The notes: generated from the sequence alone by a model not told the origin. 64,000 bases of DNA from Streptomyces endocoffeicus (GCF_016741935.1 NZ_JAERRG010000032.1:28358-92357), one strand, 5' to 3'; positions 49,229 through 57,846 are shown, counted from the first letter of the stretch. A program made the numbers and translations.

Positions 49229-51608
49229 CGGACTTCCTTCCCGTACGGCCGTGCTCGGTGGCCGCGGGGCCGTAGGAGGGTAGGGGAGTGGGCGGGGTGC
49301 CGGTATGCCACCGGCCGGGGGTGTAGGTCCGCAGCCGCAGACTGTTGGTGACGACCAGGACCGAACTCGCGGACATGGCCGCGGCCGCGACCATGGGATT
49401 GAGCCAGCCGGTCGCGGCCAGGGGAACGGTGACCACGTTGTAGCCGAAGGCCCAGACGAGGTTGGCGCGGATGGTGCTCAGCGTGCGCCGGGTGAGCCGG
49501 ATGGCGTCGATGACGGCCAGCATGTCCTCCCGTACGAGGGTGATGTCGGCCGCGCCGATCGCGGCGTCGGTGCCACCGCCCATTGCCATCCCCAGATCGG
49601 CGGAGGCCAGCGCGGCGGCGTCGTTTACCCCGTCGCCGATCACCGCGACGCATCGGCCCTGCTCGCGCAGTGCGGTGACGACCCGTTCCTTCTCCTCCGG
49701 GGTCACTCCGGCGTGGACCGTGTCGATGCCCGCCTGTTCCGCCATCGCATGGGCGGGGGCGGCGCCGTCACCGGTCAACAGCACCGGTTCGATGCCCAGC
49801 GCGCGCACTTCGCTCACCGCCTCGCGACTGGTGGGCCGCAGGCTGTCCCCGACGGCGAGCAGCCCCGTGAGGCGGTCGTCGATCTCCACGATCACGGCGG
49901 TGTGCGCGGCGCGTTCGGCGGCCTCGCGCGCCCGGCGCAACGGCTCCGGCAACGGCTCCGACGGCTGGGGGCGGCGTACCCGCACCTCACGGCCCTCCAC
50001 ACGTCCGGACACGCCCTCACCGGCAACAGCCCGGAAGTCCGTCACCTCCGGCAGCCGCGTGACGCGGTCCTCCTCGCGGCGGGCCGCCGCCACCACTGCC
50101 AGGCCGATGGGGTGCTCGGAGCCCTGCTCCACGGCCGCGGCCAGCCGGAGCACCTCCCTCGCTCCCGGACCGCCCTCCGCCACGATGGTGTCGGCCAGCG
50201 TCATGCGCCCCGTGGTGAGTGTGCCGGTCTTGTCGAAGACCACGGTGTCCACGCGGCGCAGCCGCTCCAGCGCCTCCGGGCCGCGGACGAGGACGCCGAG
50301 TTGCGCCCCGCGTCCGCTGGCCACCAGGAACGCGGTCGGTGTGGCCAGCCCCAGCGCACACGGGCAGGCCACCACGAGCACGGCCACGGCCGCGGTGACG
50401 GCAGTCTCTCCCGCCGCGCCCGCGCCGAGCCAGAAGCTCAGCACCGTGCCGGCGATCGCCACGATCACCGGCACGAACACCCCCGCCACCGCGTCGGCCA
50501 GCCGCTGGATCCTGGCCTTGCCCGCCTGCGCCTCGACCACCAGGCGGGTGATACGAGCCAGTTGCGTATCGGCGCCGACCGCGGTGGCGCGCACGACGAG
50601 CAGCCCGCCGGAGTTGACGGCGCCGCCGACCACGGCCGTGCCGGGCGCCACCTCCACGGGCACGCTCTCGCCGGTGACCAGGGAGAGATCCAGCGCCGAG
50701 CCGCCCTCGACCACCACACCGTCCGTGGCGACCTTCTCACCGGGGCGCACCACGAACTCCTGCCCCATGGTGAGTTCGGCCACCGGGACGCGGCGGCTGC
50801 CGTCCAGCTCCCTCAACTCCACGTCATGCGCGCCGAGTTCGGAGAGTGCCCGCAGCGCCGAACCGCTCCGGTGCCGGGCACGCGACTCCAGATGCCGCCC
50901 GACCAGGACGAACAGCGGCACGGCGACCGCCGCCTCCAGATAGATATGAGGCGCACCGTCGTCGGCCGAGGGCAGCAGGCTGAACGGCATGCGCATCCCC
51001 GTCACCCCCGCGCCGCCCCAGAGCAGGGCGTACGCCGACCAGGCGAACGACGCGAGGACGCCGAGGGATACCAGGGTGTCCATGGTGGCCGTGGCATGCC
51101 GCAGACCGCGCAACGCCCGCCGATGGAAGGGCCACGCACCCCAGGTCGCGACCGGCGTGGCGAGGGAGAAGCAGGCAAACTGCCATCGGTCGAACTGCCA
51201 GGCGGGAACCATCGAGATGACGATCACGGGCAGCGCCAGCACCGCCGTGACGACGAGCCGTTCGATGTCGACGACCTCATCGCGGCCGGGCCCGTCGTCA
51301 ACACCGTCCCGGGGCGATCGGCTGTCGTCTTCTCCGGCGGCGGGAGGCGCGGGGAGCTCGGCGGTGTAACCCGCCCGTTCGACGGTGGCGATCAGCTCCG
51401 CCGGGGCCACGGTGGCCGGATGGGAGACTCGCGCCGTGCCGGTGGCCAGGTTCACGGTGGCGCTCACGCCTTCGACGCGGGCCAGTTTCTTCTCCACCCG
51501 GGCCACGCAGGCGGCGCACGTCATCCCGCCGATCAGCAGGTCGGTGGTGCGCGCGGACACGCCGGACGGGGCGGTCCGATCGGACGCGGTGTCCGGCCGC
51601 TCGCTCAT
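49209..51608 (-). CDS. copA: P1B-type copper-translocating ATPase
   Basis: The 799-residue ATPase has an N-terminal heavy-metal-associated domain (LLIGGMTCAACVARVEKKLA) and eight membrane helices. Its metal-site motif is VACPCALGLATP, the phosphorylation loop FDKTGTLTTG, the nucleotide-binding HP in EQGSEHPIG and the hinge GDGVNDAAALASADLG. The CPC and GMTCAAC motifs indicate Cu(I)/Ag(I) export. The ATG overlaps the upstream small gene (ATGA) and follows GGGAGGGG. It is in one operon with the PCuAC protein and a small membrane protein, so copper efflux is the likely function. Confidence 0.95.
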   Translation of the reverse strand: MSERPDTASDRTAPSGVSARTTDLLIGGMTCAACVARVEKKLARVEGVSATVNLATGTARVSHPATVAPAELIATVERAGYTAELPAPPAAGEDDSRSPRDGVDDGPGRDEVVDIERLVVTAVLALPVIVISMVPAWQFDRWQFACFSLATPVATWGAWPFHRRALRGLRHATATMDTLVSLGVLASFAWSAYALLWGGAGVTGMRMPFSLLPSADDGAPHIYLEAAVAVPLFVLVGRHLESRARHRSGSALRALSELGAHDVELRELDGSRRVPVAELTMGQEFVVRPGEKVATDGVVVEGGSALDLSLVTGESVPVEVAPGTAVVGGAVNSGGLLVVRATAVGADTQLARITRLVVEAQAGKARIQRLADAVAGVFVPVIVAIAGTVLSFWLGAGAAGETAVTAAVAVLVVACPCALGLATPTAFLVASGRGAQLGVLVRGPEALERLRRVDTVVFDKTGTLTTGRMTLADTIVAEGGPGAREVLRLAAAVEQGSEHPIGLAVVAAARREEDRVTRLPEVTDFRAVAGEGVSGRVEGREVRVRRPQPSEPLPEPLRRAREAAERAAHTAVIVEIDDRLTGLLAVGDSLRPTSREAVSEVRALGIEPVLLTGDGAAPAHAMAEQAGIDTVHAGVTPEEKERVVTALREQGRCVAVIGDGVNDAAALASADLGMAMGGGTDAAIGAADITLVREDMLAVIDAIRLTRRTLSTIRANLVWAFGYNVVTVPLAATGWLNPMVAAAAMSASSVLVVTNSLRLRTYTPGRWHTGTPPTPLPSYGPAATEHGRTGRKSDVLSDR

Positions 51609-51880
51609 CGCGCCCCCTCCCAAGCGCTGGGGTCCTGCGGCCCCATGCCGTGCGTGTCCATGCCTCCGGCCCGGCCGTCCTGCGGCACACTCCGATGGAT
51701 TCCGGGCGCCACCGGACCGGCCGCCCGCCCCACCGTGTAGGAGGCGGCCATCAACACCGCCAGGAGGACGAGAAACCCGGTCAGGGCGGGAGGCGGCAGC
51801 GCGCGCCGCGTCCGGGCTACGCGCGGCTCCGCTCCGTCGGGCGCCGGTCGAGGCGGCGAGGCGGTATCGGTCAGCGGCAT
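51605..51880 (-). CDS. Small single-span membrane protein with His/Met-containing tail
   Basis: The 91-residue protein has a proline-rich N-terminus, one membrane segment (about 31-50, PALTGFLVLLAVLMAASYTV) and an outside tail GGMDTHGMGPQDPSAWEGAR. No family is recognised. It is the first gene of the copper operon, coupled by ATGA to the ATPase. The start at 51880 has GGGGAG eight bases upstream; the longer reading has no site. The Met/His tail could contact copper, but this is speculation. Confidence 0.7.
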   Translation of the reverse strand: MPLTDTASPPRPAPDGAEPRVARTRRALPPPALTGFLVLLAVLMAASYTVGRAAGPVAPGIHRSVPQDGRAGGMDTHGMGPQDPSAWEGAR

Positions 51881-52112
51881 CTTCGGCACTCCCCTGTGCA
51901 GGCTTGGCGGAAACGGCCGGGGTTCGCTCACCTTTACGGGTCCGGGGCGGTTGGCCGCTCACCGTACGGAAGCTCTGTCACACAAGGAGAAAAACCGCCC
52001 CGGCCGGGAACCGTCCGGGTGCGTCAGCCGACATCTCAGCTGTGAGCGGTCTCTGGCCCGGCCCGGCGGAGAGCGGAAAGTCCGACCGGGCAGCGGCCGG
52101 GGCACATGCGCC

Positions 52113-52177
52113 CACCCGGCCAAGCGGAGGGGCCGGGTGCGGCGGACGGCGAGAGGTCGCCCCTCCACCGCACCCGG
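52113..52177. other. Three mutually pairing GC-rich segments in the 51881-52422 gene-free gap
   Basis: Segment A CACCCGGCC (52113-52121) pairs perfectly with GGCCGGGTG (52131-52139). The overlapping segment B CCGGGTGCGG (52133-52142) pairs perfectly with C CCGCACCCGG (52168-52177). A-B and B-C hairpins exclude each other, as in attenuators. They lie between the AraC-type gene's stop and the copper operon start, both leftward. No U-run follows, so a terminator role is unclear. The remainder of the 540-base gap contains no gene I can support. Confidence 0.5.
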
Positions 52178-52422
52178 GGAGTCCGTTGCCGGACGCGGAC
52201 GTCAAGCCACCGCTACGACCACGGCGGGTGGACGGATGTTCGTCCTGCTGGTGTGAACCCGCGGGGCCGGATCGTACGGCGGCCCGCGGAACATGGCATG
52301 CGAGGTGCGGGCACCCGGCACCCGGCGCCACATGTCGACGGAGGCAACTGCCGTGCGTCTCCCATCAGTTCACTCAGGCGGGGATCAACGATCCAGAACA
52401 CCCACAGTTTCGGATCAATAGG

Positions 52423-53391
52423 TCAGGTGACGGCGAACATTCGGCGGTATTCACTTGGGGTGATCCCGGTGGCGCGGCGGAAGTGCTGCCGGAAGTTCGC
52501 CGGGGTTCCGAGCCCGCAGAGCTGTGTGATGTGGTCGACGCCGGCGTCGGTGGTTTCGAGGAGTTCGCGTGCCCGGTCGATGCGTGCCGCGTTGAGCCAT
52601 TTGATCGGGGTGGTGCCGGTCTCGGCCGCGAAGGCACGTGCGAAGGTTCGGGGGGAGAATCGGGCGTGTGCGGCCAGGTCGGCTACCGTCAGTGGCTGGT
52701 CCAGGCGGTTCAGTGCCCATTCCAGGGTCGCGCCGAAGCCTGTCCTGTTCGGTGGGACCGGCGGTCGTGCGATGAACTGCGCCTGCCCGCCGTCCCGATG
52801 TGGTGCGGCGACGATCTCGCGCGCTACGGCGTTCGCGACGGCCGCCCCGTGGTCGCGGCGCAGGAGGTGCAGGCAGAGGTCGATGCCGCTGGCGACGCCT
52901 GCGGAGGTGATGACGTCTCCGGCGTCGACGTAGAGCGCGTCGGGGTCGACCTCAACCTTGGGATGGAGACGGGCGAGGTCATCCGTGTGGCGCCAGTGCG
53001 TCGTCGCGCGCCTCCCGTCGAGCAGCCCCGCGGAGGCGAGCGCGAACGCTCCGGTGCAGATCGAGGCGATGCGGGTGCCGTGTCGGTGTGCCTGGGCCAG
53101 TGCGGCCACCACGTCGTCCGGCGCACCGTCGAGGTAGTCGCGGAAGGCCGGCACGATCACCGTGTCCACCGCGCTGACCGTGTTGAGACCATGCGTGGCG
53201 ATGAGGGGCCAGCCGTTGTATGTCTCGACGGGGCCCGCGGTGCGGCCGCAGAGCATCAGGTCGTAGGGCAATCCCGGCTGGTCGAAGATGTGGAACGGTA
53301 TGCCCAATTCCATCGGCAGCACCCGGTCGAGCGCGAGTACGGCGATGCGATGCCGCCGGACGAACTGCTCGGATGCCATCGGCACAGTCAT
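52423..53391 (-). CDS. GlxA-type AraC regulator with DJ-1/PfpI domain
   Basis: The 322-residue protein has an N-terminal DJ-1/PfpI domain (about 15-180). This includes the elbow IASICTGAFALASAGLLDGR and the segment ATTHWRHTDDLARLHPKV, then DVITSAGVASGIDLCLHLLR. The C-terminal AraC double HTH spans 215-320 (LTVADLAAHARFSPRTFARA, ITQLCGLGTPANFRQHFRRA). This class acts mostly as a small-molecule-responsive activator. It is divergent from a stand-alone DJ-1/PfpI gene, with a perfect palindrome between them, a common regulator-target arrangement. The effector is unknown. Confidence 0.93.
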   Translation of the reverse strand: MTVPMASEQFVRRHRIAVLALDRVLPMELGIPFHIFDQPGLPYDLMLCGRTAGPVETYNGWPLIATHGLNTVSAVDTVIVPAFRDYLDGAPDDVVAALAQAHRHGTRIASICTGAFALASAGLLDGRRATTHWRHTDDLARLHPKVEVDPDALYVDAGDVITSAGVASGIDLCLHLLRRDHGAAVANAVAREIVAAPHRDGGQAQFIARPPVPPNRTGFGATLEWALNRLDQPLTVADLAAHARFSPRTFARAFAAETGTTPIKWLNAARIDRARELLETTDAGVDHITQLCGLGTPANFRQHFRRATGITPSEYRRMFAVT

Positions 53392-53460
53392 GGCAGAAAT
53401 CTATCGTGACTGGGCTCTTCTGCCGCTTCCCGGCGTTGTGGGGGCCCTGAATAGTGAAGA

Positions 53461-53482
53461 CGTTCCACATTCTCGTGGAACG
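53461..53482. promoter_or_regulatory. Perfect 8-bp inverted repeat in the divergent regulator/DJ-1 promoter
   Basis: CGTTCCAC-ATTCTC-GTGGAACG forms a perfect palindrome with a six-base spacer, in the 124-base gap between the GlxA-type gene and the DJ-1/PfpI gene. It lies 34 bases before the DJ-1 ATG. AraC-family factors more often use direct repeats, so a dimeric repressor site or an mRNA hairpin before the ribosome site is also possible. Confidence 0.55.
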
Positions 53483-53515
53483 AGGTCGATTGCTCTGCCG
53501 GGAGGGACACCGAGG

Positions 53516-54142
53516 ATGATGAACGACGCGATTCCGTATCGGATCACGGTGCTGTTGTTCGAGGCTGTCGAGGAGTTGGACGCGGTCGGGCCGTGGGAAA
53601 CGCTCCGGTTCTGGCAGGAGCTGACCGAACGCGACGTGGTCGTCCGCACCGCGAGCATCGACGGACGATCTGTGCGCTGTGGCCTGGGGCTGACGTTCAC
53701 GCCCGATGGCGCCATTGACGATGAGCCGAGGCCGGACCTGCTCATTCATCCTGGTGGCGCCGGCGTCGAGATTCTCCGGGAGGACCAAACGCACCTGTCA
53801 AGGCTGCGGTCGTTCGCGGCCGACGGCACGCTTTTGGCGTCCGTGTGCAACGGCTCTCTGGTGTTCGCGGCGGCCGGGCTCCTCGCGGGGCTCCCCGCGA
53901 CCTCCCATTGGAGCGAGATCGACGGCTTCGTGTCTCGGCATCCTGACGTCGACGTCCGGACCGGCCCCCGGTGGGTTGACACCGGGCAGATCGTGACCAG
54001 CGCGGGCGTAGCCGCCGGGATCGACATGGCGCTTCACCTCATCGACCGCCTCGAAGGCGTCGACATCGCCCAGAAGGTGTCCCACGTACTCGAGTACCCC
54101 TGGTCACCCGAGGCTTCCACGACCGTCGTGACGGAGAAATAA
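53516..54142 (+). CDS. DJ-1/PfpI-family protein
   Basis: The 208-residue protein begins MMNDAIPYRITVLLFEAVEE. It has the acidic residue in this first segment, the nucleophile elbow LLASVCNGSLVFAAAGLLAG with Cys and the later VTSAGVAAGIDMALHLIDRL. It belongs to the isonitrile-hydratase/ThiJ-like branch that often neighbours GlxA-type regulators. Function may be a hydratase, glyoxalase-type or stress-related activity. The start follows GGGAGGG. A frameshifted relic of a similar protein lies at 57595-57751. Confidence 0.88.
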   Translation: MMNDAIPYRITVLLFEAVEELDAVGPWETLRFWQELTERDVVVRTASIDGRSVRCGLGLTFTPDGAIDDEPRPDLLIHPGGAGVEILREDQTHLSRLRSFAADGTLLASVCNGSLVFAAAGLLAGLPATSHWSEIDGFVSRHPDVDVRTGPRWVDTGQIVTSAGVAAGIDMALHLIDRLEGVDIAQKVSHVLEYPWSPEASTTVVTEK

Positions 54143-54666
54143 GGAACCAGAAAGCCATGATCAGGGCTTCAGCCCCGGCGTCACCGGCGTCACCGGCGTC
54201 ACGATCCGCGCACTCGGCCCGTCTCCTGCCGGGGCGCCGTCCACGACGAGCACAAACTGTATGACGGGATGCGGGCCGCGTGGGCGGCGGCAGCCCCTTC
54301 CACGCCGATCGTCGGTCCGACACCGCAGCGTTGGTCTGTGAGGGCCGCACCCTGACCTGCGTGGACCCGCACCGGGGCAGCGACGCCTCGCGCACGTCGC
54401 GCGGGCCGCGGGACTTGTCCAGGGCGGCCACGTCCGCACCGGGCTGGGGGCTGTGGCATCACGTGCCCCGGTCGACCGCGAGCCGCTCTTCCGCTGCCCG
54501 GACCACTGTGTACCGAGGGCGTGCTTCCCTCGCCCCGCCGGCCCGGCCCCGGCCCCGGCCTTCGCCGAATAGCCCACGACTCCCCGGGAACTCACGACCA
54601 CTTCGCCGCGACTACTGCATCAGAACTCTTCAGCCCATGAGCACAGCCCGTACACAAGGAGCCCAC
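54143..54666. other. Gene-free 524-base gap with a threefold 9-bp repeat
   Basis: No reading on either strand shows a domain or convincing codon pattern. A 9-bp unit CCGGCGTCA is repeated three times at 54175-54201. The right end (about 54600-54666) is the promoter/leader of the following binding-protein gene, ending in AAGGAG. A CCACTGTG near 54500 recalls the cobalamin-riboswitch core but without the other conserved parts. Confidence 0.5.
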
Positions 54667-55704
54667 ATGCCGATGAAACGGTCGGCCGCTGTCACCCTGA
54701 CCGCAGCCCTCTGCCTGCTCACGGCGGCATGTGGCTCCTCGTCCGAGGACAAGGCGAGGGACAGCACCACCGAGGCCGCCGTCTCGAAATCCGGCTACCC
54801 GGTCACCCTCGACAACTGCGGTGAGAAGGCGACGTTCAAGAAGGCCCCCAGCCGGGTCGTCGTCATGAACGGCGCCTCGGTCGCCGAGGTCTCCACGCTT
54901 CTCGCCCTCGGCCTCCAGGACAAGATCGTCGCCAACGAGCAGACCTACGGAATGTCCGAGGTGGCGGACCGGGCCGCGGCCATCAAGGACCTGCCCACCG
55001 GTGACATCAAGCTCAACGACGCCTATGACATCCCCCGCGAGGCGATGCTCGGCCTGCGCCCCGATCTCGTCCTGTCCGTCACCACATACGGCTTCGACCA
55101 GAAGAACGGCTTCGCCACCCGTGAGCAGCTGAAGCAGGTAGGAGCCAACAGCTACGTCTCCCCGCAGGGCTGCGACGACGACCCCTCCAAGATGACCGTC
55201 GCCGACAGCTACACGCTGCTGCGCGACATGGGAAAGATCTTCAACGTCAGTGACAGGGCCGAGAAGCTGATCGCCGAGTCCGAAAAGAACATCGCGGCGG
55301 TCTCCGAAAAGGTCAAGGGGGAGAAGAAGCCGAAGGTCATGGTGCTCTTCTCCAACATGGCCATGGGCAGCAACGACTTCAGCTCGGTCTTCAGCAAGGG
55401 AATCGCTAACGACATCCTCGCCAAGGCCGGCGGCTCCAACGCCTTCGAGAGCGCTTCCAAGGCCCTCTTCGCCGATCTGAGCAAGGAGAAGGTGGCCGCC
55501 ACCGACGTCGACGCCCTCGTCGTCATCAGCTACAACGACCCCAACCCGGCTGCCTACGCCAAGAAGCTGCTCAAGGAGTTCCCCCAGTGGTCAGCCGCCA
55601 AGAACAACGCGTACGTCGTCCTGTCCGACTCGATGTACCTGGGTCCCAGCAACGATCTGGCGGTGGAGAAGATCGCCAAGCTGCTGCACCCCGAAGCGTT
55701 CTGA
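54667..55704 (+). CDS. FecB/BtuF-type ABC substrate-binding lipoprotein
   Basis: The 345-residue protein has a lipoprotein signal (VTLTAALCLLTAACGSSSED, Cys about 22) and the class III binding fold. It shares the segment YPVTLDNCGEKATFKKAPSR with the riboswitch-controlled homologue at 45924. Lys-rich C-terminal half (KVKGEKKPKVMVLFSNMAMG, LFADLSKEKVAATDVDALVV). The ATG at 54667 has AAGGAG five bases upstream. It starts a binding protein, permease, ATPase operon in the opposite order to none of the usual systems. The ligand may be an iron-siderophore, a corrinoid or another cofactor; no riboswitch or metal box was seen upstream. Confidence 0.92.
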   Translation: MPMKRSAAVTLTAALCLLTAACGSSSEDKARDSTTEAAVSKSGYPVTLDNCGEKATFKKAPSRVVVMNGASVAEVSTLLALGLQDKIVANEQTYGMSEVADRAAAIKDLPTGDIKLNDAYDIPREAMLGLRPDLVLSVTTYGFDQKNGFATREQLKQVGANSYVSPQGCDDDPSKMTVADSYTLLRDMGKIFNVSDRAEKLIAESEKNIAAVSEKVKGEKKPKVMVLFSNMAMGSNDFSSVFSKGIANDILAKAGGSNAFESASKALFADLSKEKVAATDVDALVVISYNDPNPAAYAKKLLKEFPQWSAAKNNAYVVLSDSMYLGPSNDLAVEKIAKLLHPEAF

Positions 55705-56726
55705 CCCGGCTCAGGACTCCGCTGGCGTTCACGCTCCTGCCCGTCGCGCTGATCGTCACGATGATCGTGGGCATCAGTATCGGGGCGGTCAACGTCCCGC
55801 TGGGCGACGTGTGGGGGATCGTCCTCCACCATGTGACCGGCGCGGGGGCGGCGCACTCCGACCCCGCGCTGGACCAGATCGTCTGGAACTTCCGCACCCC
55901 GCGGGTTGTCCTTGCGGCCCTGGTCGGCGCGGGCCTGGCCGTGTCGGGCGCCGTGCTGCAAACCGTGGTGTCCAACCCGCTGGCCGACCCCATCGTGCTG
56001 GGTTTCTCCTACGGTGCCACGCTCGGCGCGGTGCTGGTCATCACCCTGGGCGGCGGCGCGGCGCTGGCCGGGCTCGGGGTGTCGGCGGCCGCGTTCCTCG
56101 GCGCGGTCGCCGCCGGCGCGCTGGTCTTCGCCCTCGGACAACGCCGGGGACGCCTGGCGCCCACCCGGCTGGTGCTGGCCGGCGTCGCCGTCGGCTACGT
56201 CTTCCTCTCGGCCACGAGCTATGTGCAACTCCAGGCGACACCGACCGAGTTGCGGACGGTCATGTTCTGGATGCTGGGCAGCGTCTCCGGCGCGCAGTGG
56301 GGCCAACTCCCCACGGTCACCGCGGTGGTGCTCGTCACCACTACGCTCCTCAGTCTCTTCGGCCGGCGGCTCAATGCCCTGCTGGCCGGTGACGAGTCCG
56401 CCACCGCGCTCGGCGTCGACGTCAACCGGCTGCGCGCCGTGCTCCTGGTGCTCGCCGCACTGCTGACCGGAACCGTCATCGCCGTCGCCGGCAGCATCGG
56501 CTTCGTCGGCCTGATGATCCCGCATCTGGTGCGCCTGACCACCGGCGCCGACCACCGCCGGCTGCTCCCCCTGACCGCCCTGCTGGGAGCCGTCTACCTG
56601 GTCCTCGTCGACCTGCTCTCCCGCACCCTCAACCGCCCCAACGAAATCCCCCTGGGCATCATCACCGCTCTGCTCGGAGCTCCCTTCTTCCTGTGGCTGC
56701 TGCGCCGCAACAAGGGCCTGGACTGA
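55701..56726 (+). CDS. FecCD-type ABC permease
   Basis: The 341-residue permease has about ten helices with WNFRTPRVVLAALVGAGLAV, NPLADPIVLGFSYGATLGAV, GSIGFVGLMIPHLVRLTTGA and a C-terminal GIITALLGAPFFLWLLRRN. The start is unclear. The natural N-terminus (LTRLRTPLAFTLLPVALIVT) begins at a CTG at 55701 that overlaps the binding-protein TGA as CTGA. There is no ATG, GTG or TTG in frame close by. The only upstream GTG (55587) would overlap the previous gene by 118 bases and add a non-family, Arg/Gln-rich extension. A CTG start coupled to the upstream stop is therefore favoured. Confidence 0.88.
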   Translation: MTRLRTPLAFTLLPVALIVTMIVGISIGAVNVPLGDVWGIVLHHVTGAGAAHSDPALDQIVWNFRTPRVVLAALVGAGLAVSGAVLQTVVSNPLADPIVLGFSYGATLGAVLVITLGGGAALAGLGVSAAAFLGAVAAGALVFALGQRRGRLAPTRLVLAGVAVGYVFLSATSYVQLQATPTELRTVMFWMLGSVSGAQWGQLPTVTAVVLVTTTLLSLFGRRLNALLAGDESATALGVDVNRLRAVLLVLAALLTGTVIAVAGSIGFVGLMIPHLVRLTTGADHRRLLPLTALLGAVYLVLVDLLSRTLNRPNEIPLGIITALLGAPFFLWLLRRNKGLD

Positions 56727-56730
56727 CACC

Positions 56731-57558
56731 ATGAAACTCACCGTCGACCGGCTCCACGTCACCCTGGACCACAACCCGATTCTCCGCGACGTGAGCCTGG
56801 AGGCCCGTAAAGGCGACATCGTCGGCCTCGTCGGCCCCAACGGCAGCGGCAAGTCCACCCTGCTGCGTGCCGTCTACCGCTCGCTCCGTCCCGTGGACGG
56901 GGCGGTCAGGGTGGGCGAGGACAACGTATGGGAGCTGTCCCCCCGCGCCGCTGCGCGTCGTACGGCCGCCGTTCTCCAGGACGCCGGCGGCAACACCACC
57001 GGCCTGACCGTCACCGAGATCGTGGCCCTCGGCCGCGGCCCGCATCACGGGCTGCTCGGCCGTGACGGTGCCGAGGACCGCGAGGCCGTCTCCGACGCCA
57101 TCGACAGCTGCGGCGTACGGCCCTTCGCCGACCGCGACTACGCCTCCCTGTCCGGCGGCGAACGACAACGCGTCCTACTGGCAAGGGCGCTGGCGCAGAG
57201 TCCACAACTCCTGGTTCTGGACGAACTCACCAACCACCTCGACATACGGGCCCGGTTCGAACTCCTGGACCTGATCCGGGCCACCGGCGTCACCACCCTC
57301 GCCGTCCTGCACGACCTCGACCTCGCCGCCCGCCTCTGCGACCATCTCGTCGTCCTGCACGACGGAGCCGTGGCGGCGGCGGGACCGGTCCTTGAGGTGC
57401 TCACTCCGGACCTCCTCGCCGACGTCTTCGGCGTCCGCGCCGGCACCGAGCGGCATGCCGACGGCGTCATCCGCATCACCTACGCGGCCCAGCCCCTCGC
57501 GAACGGCGAGAGCCCGGAGCACGACCACGCCCGGCTCTCCGAGACCGCCGAGCGCTGA
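56731..57558 (+). CDS. FecE-type ABC ATPase
   Basis: The 275-residue ATPase shows Walker A GPNGSGKSTLLRAVYRSLRP, signature LSGGERQRVLLARALAQ, Walker B LLVLDELTNHLD (a DEL rather than DEP) and H loop LAVLHDLDLAARLCDH. The ATG is four bases after the permease stop. It completes the importer with the two preceding genes. It closely resembles the ATPase at 43997-44815, indicating paralogous importers in the same window. Confidence 0.94.
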   Translation: MKLTVDRLHVTLDHNPILRDVSLEARKGDIVGLVGPNGSGKSTLLRAVYRSLRPVDGAVRVGEDNVWELSPRAAARRTAAVLQDAGGNTTGLTVTEIVALGRGPHHGLLGRDGAEDREAVSDAIDSCGVRPFADRDYASLSGGERQRVLLARALAQSPQLLVLDELTNHLDIRARFELLDLIRATGVTTLAVLHDLDLAARLCDHLVVLHDGAVAAAGPVLEVLTPDLLADVFGVRAGTERHADGVIRITYAAQPLANGESPEHDHARLSETAER

Positions 57559-57594
57559 AGCGGAAGTGAGTTCGCGTCAGGCTCCCGAGGCGCA

Positions 57595-57751
57595 CGCGGG
57601 TTCCGGGCCTCGTACTGGATACCGGATCCGGTTGCCTCGGCCGCCTCGGCCGCCTCGGCCCGGTCGAACCGGGCCACCAGGTGCAGGGCCATGTCGAACC
57701 CGGCCGACCCTCGGCGCTGGTGACGACGGCCCCGTCATCGACAACGCGCTG
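57595..57751 (-). pseudogene. DJ-1/PfpI protein C-terminal relic with frameshift
   Basis: Minus-strand reading QRVVDDGAVVTSAEG continues, after a frame change near 57700, as FDMALHLVARFDRAEAAEAA and SGIQYEARNP. These are the distal DJ-1 motifs (WVDxGxIVTSAGxxAGxDMALHL ... GIQY). The rest of the gene is gone. Three 9-bp GCCTCGGCC units (57634-57660) encode its Ala-Glu-Ala run. Confidence 0.6.
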
Positions 57752-57846
57752 CCCACTCGCCCACCACAGCCAGTACCAGGGGGACCGAGAGCCCGAAACC
57801 GGCTCAGCGGCCGTATCCGCCCCTATCCATTGGCGGCGGGGCCACG

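Noticed and set aside
49305..51740. Plus-strand reading of 811 codons opposite the copper ATPase
   Set aside because: Shadow frame of a well-supported P1B ATPase; no recognisable motif.
54490..54520. Second cobalamin riboswitch upstream of the 54.7 kb importer (CCACTGTG core)
   Set aside because: The preceding GCCGGTG-CAATTCCGGC part and the following B12 box are absent.
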